Shown: positions 53,901-63,089 of the stretch, in pieces | Layout of the letters: each line of letters starts with the position of its first letter | Position numbering within the stretch: the first letter of the stretch is position 1 | DNA from: Rachycentron canadum | Taxonomy: Eukaryota; Chordata; Actinopteri; Carangiformes; Rachycentridae | Direction of reading: 5' to 3' | Length of the DNA: 64,000 nucleotides | Assembly (NCBI GenBank): GCA_038496675.1 | Contig: CM076661.1 | Span: forward strand, 13,243,226 to 13,307,225 | Program-made: the position numbers and the translations under genes | The notes under the pieces: generated by a model | Databases searched by the model: none | Told to the model about the DNA's origin: nothing | What the model saw: the letters and a program-made list of their open reading frames with translations, nothing else

Positions 53901-56900
53901 TAAGGAGGAGGGATATGGGCAAATATCCTGTGCTGGTTTCTGGCCCAGGTTCTTCTCAGGGAATAATATAAGTCTAATTTTTCTAAAAACAGAGTGCACG
54001 AGCTGATAGGTACTGAAACAATTAAATAATCAATTTAATCATCCAGCATCAAAAATTATACATATGTTCTCTGGGATTTACAATACAGTTTACTAAACTT
54101 TTTGAGAAACCTGCAACTAAAGATTATTTCTATTATTGATTAATCTGCTGCTTCTCTTTTCAAAATTCAAATATTTACAGTTTACTGTACATAAAGCAAA
54201 ATCTGCACAATCTAGAAACTGGAAAAATGTAAACACTAAATAGACAATCTCACCAGTGCGACTTATACTTCTCTTATTGACTGTATCCTGGTAAATAAAA
54301 ATGAATATTTCATCATTGTATCCACATTGCAATCAATAGTGTAAATATCTTCTGAGAGCACCAATATTTATCTCTACAATACTGTATACGAATGTATATA
54401 TTAATAATATTGAGGTAGTTCTAAATGCATTATAACAAAACTTCAGTGTCTTACTTTAGTGTGATATAGGTCAGGGTAAAGTAACAACAAGAGCTATACC
54501 TGAGCATGCTTGGCTGTTTAAAACTCTTCTGCACAAAACACACACCACCATCAAAAACAAACTTGTTTGGGTGTATTTTTTAAATCCCAGCAATGACTGT
54601 GCTGAATCCCGCCATTGCACTGAGTAACTGTACTGAACTCTGGAGGATCCTAATTGAAGAAGACAGATCTGCTCTTTAGAGACCAAGCTGCCTTTCACAG
54701 AGTGAGTGGCCTGGCAGGTACTCGCAGTGATGATGGAGACCTATGACCTCAGCATCTCACTGACGCTCTGCATGCTGCACCTGCAAATGTGTATAAAAGG
54801 TAAGGCACAAAAGGAAGCAGACCCGACTGTCACCAGCAGTAAAGGTTATTGGTATGATGGGCTGTTTCTACAATAGCTCCTTTTTAGCTCAAGGTAACTC
54901 TACTTTTCATTATGGTTACGGTGGTTAAAATGTATGAGTTTGTGGATTGAATAAAAACAGCTATCGTTATGCATCAATCATACATGACAATAGGAGCAGC
55001 TGATAGTCAACTGAGACCAAAGTCAGAAGGAAAGTAAGCAGAAGACAGCCCACAGACAATGACTCTCTAAAACATATAAGGATGGTTACAGGTAAATCTG
55101 AATCATATATATTACTCTTATGGCCACTGTCAAGAGGTATTTGTTTCACATGCAAGGCTTCCATTTGTACAATGGTAATATTGTTAGAGTTTCAAATGTC
55201 CTATATATAAAATCACATTTGCTTGCTCATTAATGCAGAGTTAGTTCGCACTATTAGCTCATACAGTTCAGAGACTATAGCTGTCAGACTCTCACCTGTA
55301 AACCTCACACATTTGTTGTATAAAATTTCACAGAGATTTTAAGGTGAAAAAAATTATTTATTATAAGTTGAATAAAAATTGGTCTATGATATGAATAGAA
55401 GTGTATGCTCTGAAACAGGACCAGCCTCGGACTGGCATCTATAATCCATAACTCTGGCTGTGCTCCATCATAAAGTTAACAAGATATTGTAATATGAGAC
55501 AGCCTTTTATTCCTGTGTTCATCACAGCCTCTCATTAAATCTCACTCTCTAGCACAACAAACAACATGAATCAGCCAAGATTTTGCGTAACAGCACGAAA
55601 TCGAGCATCTAATGGCTAAAGTTTTTAGATTCTGGTACTGAAACATCAAATAAGGTTTCAAGCCTGTATTTTATTTTAATGCTGCAGGTCAACATAACTG
55701 CAGCCTTTCATTCATATGAGAACCTGTCTATTAGCTCCTCGATGTCAGACTGAGAGACCAGTTAAAGAAGCTACAGGGTAAGGTAAAACCAAGAGCGAGA
55801 GGCAAGGCCGGAAATTCACTCATGTGGTAAAAAACACCCATTTATATGTAGCTCACAAACAAGATACAGCAGCAATCAAAATAGACAGAGAAAAAGAAAA
55901 ATAGGGGCAAAAGAGAGAGGGATTCAAATCGCAGTGCTATCTGAGGGGACTGCATCTATTCCACATGAGTTAGTGCAACGTGAGAACAGTCCAACAGTTA
56001 TTCAGCACTGAATCTGCTGAGGATTGCTCCTGGTTGTGCCATAGCAGCCTTAAGGAAGGATGGAAGGATGGAAGAGTGTTTATGAGAGCTTCACAAGCAC
56101 CCTTCTGAGATCTGTGAGTTTAAAATGATTATTATGACTATGGCTATTACCTGGTCTTTGTTAGCAATAACAGAGAGTGCAAGAGATCTGTGGAGCGTGT
56201 GCTTTTTATGTATTTTATATGTGGCTGCAGAGAATATAATGTGGAAACAAAGAGCCTAAAATACTGAGCATTGGTGTACAGATGATGAATTTGATTCTCA
56301 AATGTTTGTTGCATTTTTGTGTCAAATATCAAACGATGATTCAGTCAGTGACTCCTGTGGTTACGAGTCCGGCACTTCACCCACGGGGCAGCGGAGGGTT
56401 AGTATCTCTATTGTCCGATTAATAATGGAGCAGGAGCCCAGCTGACTACCGACACAGAATATAATGTTAGTCATCTCCAGGCCAACCCACACACACATGT
56501 CAACACAAGCACTGGAGCATTGGACACAGGTTGTTGTTGTGTGGCATGCTGAGAAACAGTTTTTTAAGACAGGATCATTAGATGTGTGATGTAACACTGG
56601 TTACTTTGCTGTTTTATCAAGGAACAGGTCTGTCTGGCCATGCAGAGATGAGTTAACACTTTCCAATCCAAGAATTCTTTCAAGGACAGCTACGTTCAAC
56701 TGATCTGCACTTCACTGCTCCCTCTGTCACGGGAAGATGATAAATGCAGACTGCTGCTTTAGAAAAGCGTTAAAATATGATGAAATTTGTTAACATCAGT
56801 CAACAAAGGGAGAGAGATGAGAAATTGATTTGACAACCTACAGAAAATTGACACTCAATTAGTTGACTTAAATTAATTGTTAATTGTGAAAGCAAAATAG

Positions 56901-57409
56901 CACATGTCCACTTTCTCCAATGACTGGATTTGCTGCTTTTCCTCAATGTGATGTCCAAAATGAAGCAGCTTTGAGTTTTGAGACTGTCAGTTGGACAAAA
57001 ATCTAGTTAAAGCATCACCTTGACCTCCAGCAGATTATGAGCAGCTTTCTCCCTATTTTATAGATTAAATGATAAATACAGGTTTAAGGTTTAACCCATT
57101 TATACAAGATCAAAGAGATGACAAGAGGAGTGGCAGCAGAGTAATCTGAACCAGTTAGGGAGCTGGAACTTCAATCTGGGGAGATGGTTCAAAGCAGCTG
57201 CCCTGCTGGAGTGTCCTTGAGCAAGACACCGGACCCCCATTACAAACTGTGGAGATGTTACTGTGTGGGCGTGTTCCCTGTTAAGTCCATATGGGGCTCG
57301 AAAATATCATATTACATGGCACAAGGTGACACTAGCACCGACAATGACAACACTACAGGATCAATTCATTTTCTGTGGCTCTGGCTCTGTCCGAGGTGCT
57401 GAAAAACTG

Positions 57410-57447
<38 letters not shown>

Positions 57448-57659
57448 CATATGTATGATTACCTTATTATGTCATCGTTATGTCCCAGGTAAAATTTCTG
57501 CTTGTGTTCCCGGGTGTTGTACACAACCCCCACACCGGCGACAAAATAGACTATCTCCTTGGCGGCGGTGTAGTACAGGTTGTTGCGGCACTGGTGTCCC
57601 CGGTATCCGTACACCCACTCCAGTCTCAGGTGGCAGTTGGGAGCAGTTCTGTCAGCCAT
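24090..57659 (-). CDS. eml5: Echinoderm microtubule-associated protein-like 5
   Basis: EML5 is a large EMAP-family protein with three tandem EMAP units, each a HELP motif plus a tandem pair of WD40 propellers (TAPE fold). It is thought to bind microtubules or tubulin and is mainly neuronal in mammals; its precise role is poorly known. Forty-two exons total 5,901 bases, exactly 1,966 residues plus stop, close to the human length (about 1,970). The start ATG at 57659 (MADRTAPNCHLRLEWVYGYR) has G at -3 and +4. The three HELP motifs read YGYRGHQCRNNLYY, HGYRGYDCRSNLFY and FGYRGNDCRNNVHY. Acidic linkers separate the units. The last exon (24090-24126) is tiny and encodes LFVWRCIHAPH-stop. The N gap lies in the intron between 34730 and 36509 and removes no known coding sequence. 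EML6 is the alternative; start, length and the TTC8 neighbour favour EML5. Exon lists are in the three module entries. Confidence 0.95.
28858..28878 (-). other. eml5: 21-nt EML5 microexon (GDTGDMS)
   Basis: The minus-strand exon GTGATACTGGTGACATGTCAG lies between a TTTCAG acceptor and GTAAGG donor. It joins exons 29145-29243 and 28254-28427 in phase 1 and codes for the surface loop DTGDMS between two WD blades. Because its length is a multiple of three it can be included or skipped without breaking the protein. My memory of mammalian EML5 contains a similar DSADMS segment. Confidence 0.8.
30556..30564 (-). other. eml5: Candidate 9-nt EML5 microexon (RGS-coding)
   Basis: On the minus strand AGGGTCAAG is preceded by TTCTTTGTTATTGCTGCC-ATGAAG and followed by the strong donor GTGAGT. 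Placed between the 15-nt unit (or exon 27) and exon 28 it encodes R-G-S-R without shifting frame. TGCTGC just upstream of the acceptor is the kind of UGC enhancer used by SRRM4 on neuronal microexons. Expression is unproved. Confidence 0.55.
31273..31287 (-). other. eml5: Candidate 15-nt EML5 microexon (QGVV-coding)
   Basis: On the minus strand ACAAGGGGTGGTCAG lies between CCACTTGAAG (acceptor) and GTAAGC (strong donor). Spliced after exon 27 (which ends AG) it gives R-Q-G-V-V and restores AG, so the frame is preserved. A polypyrimidine-rich stretch with a TGC lies upstream. It was not counted in the 1,966 residues. Inclusion is probably tissue-specific; this is an inference from splice signals. 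Confidence 0.6.
35489..35719. other. Assembly gap (231 N)
   Basis: A run of N inside an eml5 intron. The left flank ends in a TA microsatellite (35471-35488). The right flank begins directly with one arm of a perfect palindrome. No exon appears to be missing, because exons on either side join in phase. Confidence 0.99.
35720..36067. repeat. Perfect 348-bp palindrome centred on a TA microsatellite
   Basis: The left arm (35720 to about 35877) is the exact reverse complement of the right arm (35910-36067). The spacer is a 32-nt TA run (35878-35909). The palindrome starts at the first base after the N gap. I checked the arms base by base and found no mismatch. This is more likely a mis-joined contig end than a natural element, though a hairpin-forming repeat cannot be excluded. 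Confidence 0.95.
37155..37192. repeat. (AAT)n/(AT)n microsatellite
   Basis: Tandem AAT units run into AT units in the eml5 intron between 36938 and 37355. Confidence 0.85.
45585..49099 (-). other. EML5 intron 4 (3.5 kb), no gene seen
   Basis: It contains the CA microsatellite and a G-rich purine tract around 48185-48360 whose 121-residue open frame is low-complexity and without family resemblance. It also has an AT/T-rich patch near 47715-47742. No RNA gene or mobile element ends were recognised. Confidence 0.5.
45722..45772. repeat. (CA)n microsatellite
   Basis: An imperfect CA dinucleotide tract with GC and TC interruptions in eml5 intron 4. It opens a spurious frame on each strand. Confidence 0.9.
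49620..51771 (-). other. EML5 intron 2 (2.2 kb), nothing recognised
   Basis: Unremarkable A+T-rich sequence. Open frames are short, on both strands, and lack codon structure. No repeat family was recognised. Confidence 0.45.
54107..54330 (+). mobile_element. Decayed non-autonomous DNA element (copy A)
   Basis: It begins 'cctgcaactaaagattatttctattattgattaatctg' and continues 'atttacagtttactgtacataaagcaaaatctgcacaatctagaaactgg'. This follows the order of a very common teleost repeat (CTGCAACTAACGATTAT... then CAGTTTACTG...). The far end is lost. The assignment rests on remembered repeat structure. Confidence 0.5.
56830..57085 (-). mobile_element. Decayed non-autonomous DNA element (copy B, reverse orientation)
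   Basis: 'tttgctgcttttcctcaatgtgatg', 'gttttgagactgtcagttggacaaaa', 'catcaccttga' and 'ctattttatagattaaatgataaa' appear in the order seen in the reverse complement of the same family as copy A. Both terminal motifs are eroded. Confidence 0.5.
57414..57445. repeat. (GT)n microsatellite beside EML5 exon 1
   Basis: A GT tract of about 32 nt, only 17 bases beyond the 3' end of eml5 exon 1. On the transcribed strand it is a CA repeat near the donor site, a context where CA repeats can influence splicing. Confidence 0.9.
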
Positions 57660-58080
57660 GTCCGCACTTCCGTGTGTGTCTCTCTGTCGCTATCACGTAG
57701 GCTTTCTGATACAGTGTCATTCACCAAAAAGGATTTATTTTAAACCCGCGTGTCCCATTAGTTCCGCTGGATTTTCACCAGTCCAGGGAGAGCGTTGAAA
57801 TTGGGCATTTTTGAGGGTCGTGTGAATGAATAGTCTTGCTGTCTGCTAAGATGAAAGTCCACTGTCTCTGTTTAAGAAACTGGCTCCTAAGCTGCTATGT
57901 TCATTGTGAGGATCTGCTTGTACTTCTTCGGTCCCGGGCTCGCGGTCCTCCTCGGCTCCAGGTCAAAGCTCCTGTCAAATCCTACAAAGATGGAGCTGCA
58001 CTGTTATTCCACAAGCCCCGCCCACTAGAATGACGGAGCAGCCTGTCCTCCAATCAGACCCCTTAGCTCAGGAGAGGAGG
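57660..58080 (-). promoter_or_regulatory. eml5: EML5 promoter and 5' leader
   Basis: A GC-rich stretch upstream of the eml5 ATG contains a GC box GCCCCGCCC at 58015-58023 and a CCAAT box (CCAATCA) at 58050-58056, with CG-rich sequence around 57930-57960. The start of transcription is not determinable. The region also faces ttc8, in divergent arrangement. Confidence 0.45.
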
Positions 58081-58312
58081 AGAAAAAGAAGGAGAAGACA
58101 AGCTCGTCACGACCATAGACTGAAGCAGTTATTCAAGGATATCAAACTGGCAACACACACATACACACATACACACAACACAAAATAATAATAAGTCATT
58201 ACAAACTCTTACCTAATGTTGGGATTGTACATCAAACTATTTCATATTATGTAAATTAATTTGTGAAAAAATATTTCATTTTTGTTCTATTGATTTTTAA
58301 TTGATAAATCAC

Positions 58313-58350
58313 TTGTGAGTCGCTTTGGATAAAAGCATATGCAAAATGTA
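58313..58350 (+). repeat. Scrap of a widespread teleost interspersed repeat
   Basis: 'gagtcgctttggataaaagcatatgcaaaatg' is close to the phrase 'aagtcgctttggataaaagcgtctgctaaatg', found many thousands of times in fish genomes. Only this tail is recognisable, between eml5 and ttc8. Confidence 0.5.
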
Positions 58351-58532
58351 ATTTTTCTTTGTTGACATTTATTCACTTTAGGCATGATACAAATGCCATT
58401 ATTTTGCATTTACCTTATGTTCTGTCATATTTGCTTTGTCATCTTGAAAAAAAATGGAAATTTATTGCTTAGGCATGAAAATAAAAAATTCTTTAGAGGA
58501 AATTGCGTCATTGAAGAACCACCTTCTCCACT

Positions 58533-58545
58533 GTTGCCGGGCGAC
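58533..58545 (+). promoter_or_regulatory. ttc8: RFX X-box upstream of TTC8
   Basis: GTTGCC-G-GGCGAC is a near-perfect inverted pair of RFX half-sites with a one-base spacer, 78 bp upstream of the ttc8 ATG. RFX factors switch on ciliary genes, and BBS genes, including the worm bbs-8 gene, are classic X-box targets. The motif is seen directly; binding is inferred. Confidence 0.7.
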
Positions 58546-58622
58546 AGAGGAAGCTTCGCTATCGTCCCATCTTTGCTACTTGCTAATCCGTTACTATACC
58601 TAATTTCTCACCGGCTAAAGAA

Positions 58623-61600
58623 ATGGAGGTGACGATGGACCCCTTGTTTCTGGCATGGAGCTATTTCAGGAGGCGGAAACTCCAACAGTGTTCAGATATT
58701 TGTACAAAAATATTACAAGACAACCCATATGACCAGGTACAGTGACACAGTTAGCCGGGCTAGCCTAGCATGCTAGCGATTATCTATTCGGAAAAGCCTT
58801 CTAATTTGCTAATACAAGTAACCTGTAGCAACTGGTGCATAATCCCGGAAAAACCTTATAGTTTTTTTTATTATTTTATTTATCTAACGTTGAATTTACT
58901 GGTATCTCTTGAAACCGACCCCTGGACATTACATTACATTTCATTTTACCTTTGATTTTTTTTCTGCAACATGTATTATTTTAATTTTCTTCCTTTCTCC
59001 GTTTATTCACGTCTGTCCTAAACTTTCCTCTTTTTCTCACTAACTCAATGCATGCTGTCTTAAGGAGTCCTCCTTGTTTATCGCAGAGGTAACCTTCACT
59101 ACAGACTAATCCTTTTTCGTCATTTTTAAAAAAATCTATTGTCGTGTGACAATGGTCCTGACTGTTTAATGTTCGTGGTTTTAAATTGTGACATCTGATT
59201 ATCATTAGACGATTAAGCATTGTGCGTGTCTATGTCGTTTCATAGGCTGCATGGAGCTTGAAAACCCGTGCTCTGACAGAGATGGTATACATAGATGAAG
59301 TTGAGGTGGACCAGGAGGGGATAGCTGAGATGATGCTGGATGAGAGCTCTATTGCTCAAGTTGCACGTAAGTTCAAACTTTGCTTGAGAAAATTGATGGT
59401 TAAATTTGTTAAACTGACAAGACCTGACTTTCTTCAAGGCCCTGGAACATCATTGAGGCTCCCTGGAACAAGTCAGGGTGGAGGGCCCACACCAGCTGTC
59501 AGGTACTGTTTGGCAGGCAATGTTTAAAATTAAGTTTGCCTTGGAATTTTACCACTGATGACAATTTGAAGATGCCTAATCTGAGTTCTGAATTTTTTTC
59601 TAAATGTAAGGCCTATGACACAATCAGGGCGTCCTATCACAGGATTTGTGAGACCCAGCACACAGTCAGGGCGACCTGGAACAATGGAGCAGGCGATCAA
59701 AACTCCCCGCACTGCCAGCACGGCTCGGCCTGTCACTAGTGCCTCTGGTAGATTTATCCGTCTGGGAACTGTGAGTGAACAAGTCAGAAAGTTTGAAGCA
59801 ACATAAAGGCTGTGGCAAACACTGTTTCACACAAAAAACCCTTTGTTGATAGATTTGTATAGGAGTTTCTCCTATTACTTAATATGTTATTGCCAGATTG
59901 ATAACATTTGAATTCTATTGCACTTTCCTATAAATAATTCATATTTATTTATTGGATTAGACATTTACTTACTGTGGGGAAAGCCTATATCATTTAAAAT
60001 TATATGTTGCTTCACTGTTTATCCAGGCTTCAATGCTAACCAATCCGGATGGACCATTTATTAACTTGTCAAGACTAAATCTGGCTAAGTACTCCCAAAA
60101 GCCCAATTTATCCAGGGTAAGTCTGAGACTGTGACTCGCAAATTAATTAAATAAATCTAGATCATTGCTTTTTCCTCAAATGTCAAGTTACCATTGTTTT
60201 CCTCCTCAGACACTATTTGAGTACATCTTCCATCATGAAAACGATGTGAGAAATGTAAGTAGTGTATAGATTTACTGCATAAAGAGAATTAGTTGACTGT
60301 TAGTGATGCAATAAAAATCAAATTTCTTCGCCAGGCTCTAGATTTGGCTGCTCAAGCTACTGAACATGCTCAGTTTAAAGACTGGTGGTGGAAAGTTCAG
60401 CTGGGAAAATGTTACTACAGGCAAGTAGACATCCACATCATTAGAGTTCTGTATACTGTATCTGACATTCCAAAAACTGCATTTTGTATAATCTATTTAA
60501 TGATTGATATTTCTGACCTTTTAAGGCTTGGTTTATATCGAGAAGCAGAAAAACAGTTTCGATCAGCTCTTAATCACCAAGAGGTGGTGGATACATATCT
60601 CTACCTGGCTAAGGTTGTGATGAAAACATTGTTGCAATTTGTCACATTACCAACTTTGTTGCACAATAGAAAATACTCTTTCTTGTGTATTTCCTAGCTA
60701 ATAAATGAAATGAAAAACTTTGTGTGTGTTTTCCCTTAGGTTTACCAGCGACTCGATCAACCAATAACAGCACTAAATCTTTTCAAACAAGGCCTGGACC
60801 ACTTCCCCAGTGAAGTCACTCTTCTAACAGGAATTGCTCGCATTCACGAGGTACAGTATGTCATCGTGGTATTCACTACAGACTCCCCTTACTCCACTCT
60901 GAAGATACAACTGCCAAAAAAAAAGAAAAATCATATTTACCATTTATTTTGTGATATTGTCATAGGAGATGAACAACATTTCATCAGCCACAGAGTACTA
61001 CAAAGAGGTCCTGAAGCAGGACAACACTCATGTGGAAGCTATAGCCTGTATAGGCAGCAATCACTTCTACACTGATCAGCCAGAGATCGCCCTGAGGTTC
61101 TACAGGTCAGGCTAACTTTTATGTATAATTTATGCAATAAATTGTTACACTGTAAGTAATGAGGAGCTATATGCCTTCTATGATTCAATATGCTTGTCCC
61201 TGTTAGACGGCTGCTCCAGATGGGGGTGTATAACTGCCAGCTGTACAACAACCTAGGTCTGTGCTGCTTCTATGCCCAGCAGTACGACATGACTCTGTCC
61301 TCATTTGAAAGGGCTCTGGCCCTGGTGGACAATGATGAAGAGCAGGCTGATGTCTGGTACAACATAGGACACGTTGCTGTGGTAAGTTGGAAAAATTCCC
61401 ATTAATACCTCAGAATGTCACATTTTATAAAATCTACCTCTACATATAGTTTACGGTTAAAATAAACCAAATATTAACTGTTCTGTAACAGAGCTCACAA
61501 TTTTTCAACATTCAAATAGAAGCTGGTACAAAGTGCATCTGTTCTATGTTTGCAGGGCATAGGGGACCTGACGCTGGCCTATCAGTGTTTTAAATTGGCT

Positions 61601-62232
61601 TTGGCTTTTAATAATGACCATGCTGAAGCCTACAACAACTTGGCTGTGTTGGAGCTGCGCAAAGGTCGTATTGAACAGGTGAAATCATTAATTTTAGTCT
61701 GTTATAATATGAGGCATGAGATCATATTGCTTCCCTTTTAGACACTCTAATATGTTACATAGCCCATTATTTGTTGGAGGTGAGCTTTGCAGAGAATAAT
61801 TGCAGTGAAATATTTAATGTCAGATTTTCACATCCTACAAATAGGATAGGAGTTCTTTCATGTGAATTTTCATTAAATATGCTGCTGTTGACAACACAAA
61901 TGATTTTCCTATCTTTGATTCAGTCTAAAGCCTTCCTACAGACTGCTGCATCACTGGCCCCTCATATGTATGAGCCACACTTCAATCTTTCCATTCTTTC
62001 TGAAAAGGTAATTTTATACTGTTTATTCATTTGAATATCTACACTATGCAGTAATTAAAGAGACAATAAATAATATGTTAAAGTTTGCCAGAGTGATCTT
62101 TTCATCTGTGTCTAGATTGGAGACCTTCAGAGCAGCTACACTGCTGCCCAAAAGTCTGAGGATGCCTTTCCTGAGCACGTCGACACTCAGCAGCTTCTCA
62201 AACAACTTCGACAGCACTTTGCAGTGCTGTGA
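58623..62232 (+). CDS. ttc8: Tetratricopeptide repeat protein 8 (Bardet-Biedl syndrome 8 protein)
   Basis: TTC8/BBS8 is a TPR subunit of the BBSome, the coat that moves membrane proteins in and out of cilia. Fourteen exons: 58623-58736, 59246-59366, 59439-59502, 59611-59770, 60027-60116, 60210-60254, 60335-60420, 60526-60613, 60740-60850, 60966-61105, 61207-61381, 61556-61678, 61924-62007, 62116-62232. They encode 505 residues, near the human forms (505-541 depending on splicing). The start at 58623 (MEVTMDPLFLAWSYFRRRK) has G at -3 and +4; an in-frame ATG four codons later matches the MEPLLLAWSY start region of mammals. Residues about 80-150 are a Pro/Gly/Thr-rich linker (RPSTQSGRPGTMEQAI), and about 190 to the end are TPRs (WWWKVQLGKCYYR, ADVWYNIGHVAVGIGD, AEAYNNLAVLELRKG). 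The intron at 60421-60525 has a GC donor. Confidence 0.96.
59065..59088 (+). other. ttc8: Candidate 24-nt alternative exon of TTC8
   Basis: Between exons 1 and 2, GAGTCCTCCTTGTTTATCGCAGAG is preceded by a pyrimidine-rich tract ending CTGTCTTAAG and followed by GTAACC. It would insert E-S-S-L-F-I-A-E at a phase-0 junction. This is the position at which mammalian TTC8 has its retina-specific ten-residue exon 2A. The peptide itself does not resemble the mammalian one. Low certainty. Confidence 0.35.
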
Positions 62233-62669
62233 GTGTCCGTCCAGCATGCTTCGGAAGAAGGTGTGATTTGAATGATTCTGCTGTGAGACTGCAGGGGTAG
62301 CCATTCCACAAAGTTATTACACTGCTAAAAGACGGGCAGGTTAGTCAAACATGGGAATCAAAAAATGTGCATTAGTTTTGGTTTGTGTTTACTTATTAAA
62401 TATACTGTAATTTACCAGTTATTAGGAATGCCTTATATAACAGGTAAAGTTTCACAGAGTGGGTTTCCCATTGGAGAAAGTGGTGCATATGTTGTGTATT
62501 TCCAGATTTGAATTTTGACGTGACAGACCTTGTTAGCTTGTCTGTAAATTTGATCCACAAATTGTTTCTACCTACACAATCCCTAGTCACTAGTAGTTCT
62601 CTGCTTTTTGTATAATTCTTTAAAAATTCTAGCGACAGCAGATTGTGAAAAGGCTCCAGTGATTAAGAT

Positions 62670-62675
62670 AATAAA
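62670..62675 (+). terminator. ttc8: Polyadenylation signal of TTC8
   Basis: AATAAA about 440 bases after the ttc8 stop codon. A second AATAAA at 62995-63000 could extend the UTR towards the lectin gene. Confidence 0.5.
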
Positions 62676-62713
62676 CTTGATGACTCACTGCTAAATGACA
62701 CTCCAGCCACTGC

Positions 62714-62716
<3 letters not shown>

Positions 62717-62745
<29 letters not shown>
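62717..62745. repeat. (GATT)n microsatellite
   Basis: Seven tandem GATT units, intact, in the ttc8 3' flank. Confidence 0.9.
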
Positions 62746-62746
<1 letters not shown>

Positions 62747-63089
62747 GATTTATCATTGCTGGAATGTACAATTTATCTGAAGGTGGGTATTTTTCTGTTA
62801 AATTGGAAAATTAGTACATAGATCTGTATAGTAGTAAATATATGTGTACATAGTTATGGTAAATATTTAATTTATTACAGTAAAAATGGAACCTACATTT
62901 TATAGTTCATTTCCTAAATCATGTATCTTTTGATATTTTAACCTTTCTTGCCATTTTGAAGTTTTGTAGTTTGTAGTCAACAAATTGACAAGACAATAAA
63001 AAGGACAGTTTAGAAGATGTATAATAGTCTCTTTGGTGCAGTCAACTCTTCATTTGAACAATTATTATTATTATTATATTATTAGTTAT

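Larger units (their letters stand above)
51932..57462 (-). other. EML5 intron 1 (5.5 kb) with old transposon remnants
   Basis: The largest intron. It contains two decayed copies of one teleost DNA element (54107-54330 and about 56830-57085) in opposite orientation, and a GT microsatellite next to exon 1. The 158-residue open frame at 52119-52595 is judged a chance ORF. Confidence 0.5.
40967..57659 (-). other. eml5: EML5 module 1: first EMAP unit and acidic linker (exons 1-12)
   Basis: Exons: 57463-57659, 51772-51931, 49521-49619, 49100-49168, 45399-45584, 44709-44844, 43861-44062, 43374-43511, 42986-43242, 42613-42825, 42320-42487, 40967-41073. Residues 1 to about 608 hold the HELP motif and WD repeats, for example GDIYVWKG, GCVRLWDL and DHSVFQWKF as blade ends. 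Exon 12 encodes an acidic Ser/Asp/Glu linker (SNSEESDSDQSDVPEMDSE). Introns 1 (5.5 kb), 2 (2.2 kb) and 4 (3.5 kb) are the largest in the gene and contain no supported gene of their own. Confidence 0.92.
62233..63089. other. Convergent 3' UTRs of TTC8 and the C-type lectin gene
   Basis: Non-coding, A+T-rich. It contains the ttc8 AATAAA signals, a GATT tetranucleotide repeat at 62717-62745, and a minus-strand AATAAA at 62871-62876 that may end the lectin transcript. If the distal ttc8 signal is used, the two UTRs overlap. Confidence 0.5.

Noticed and set aside
55921..55960. tRNA B-box-like 'gattcaaatcgc'
   Set aside because: No matching A box, no acceptor stem and no cloverleaf around it.
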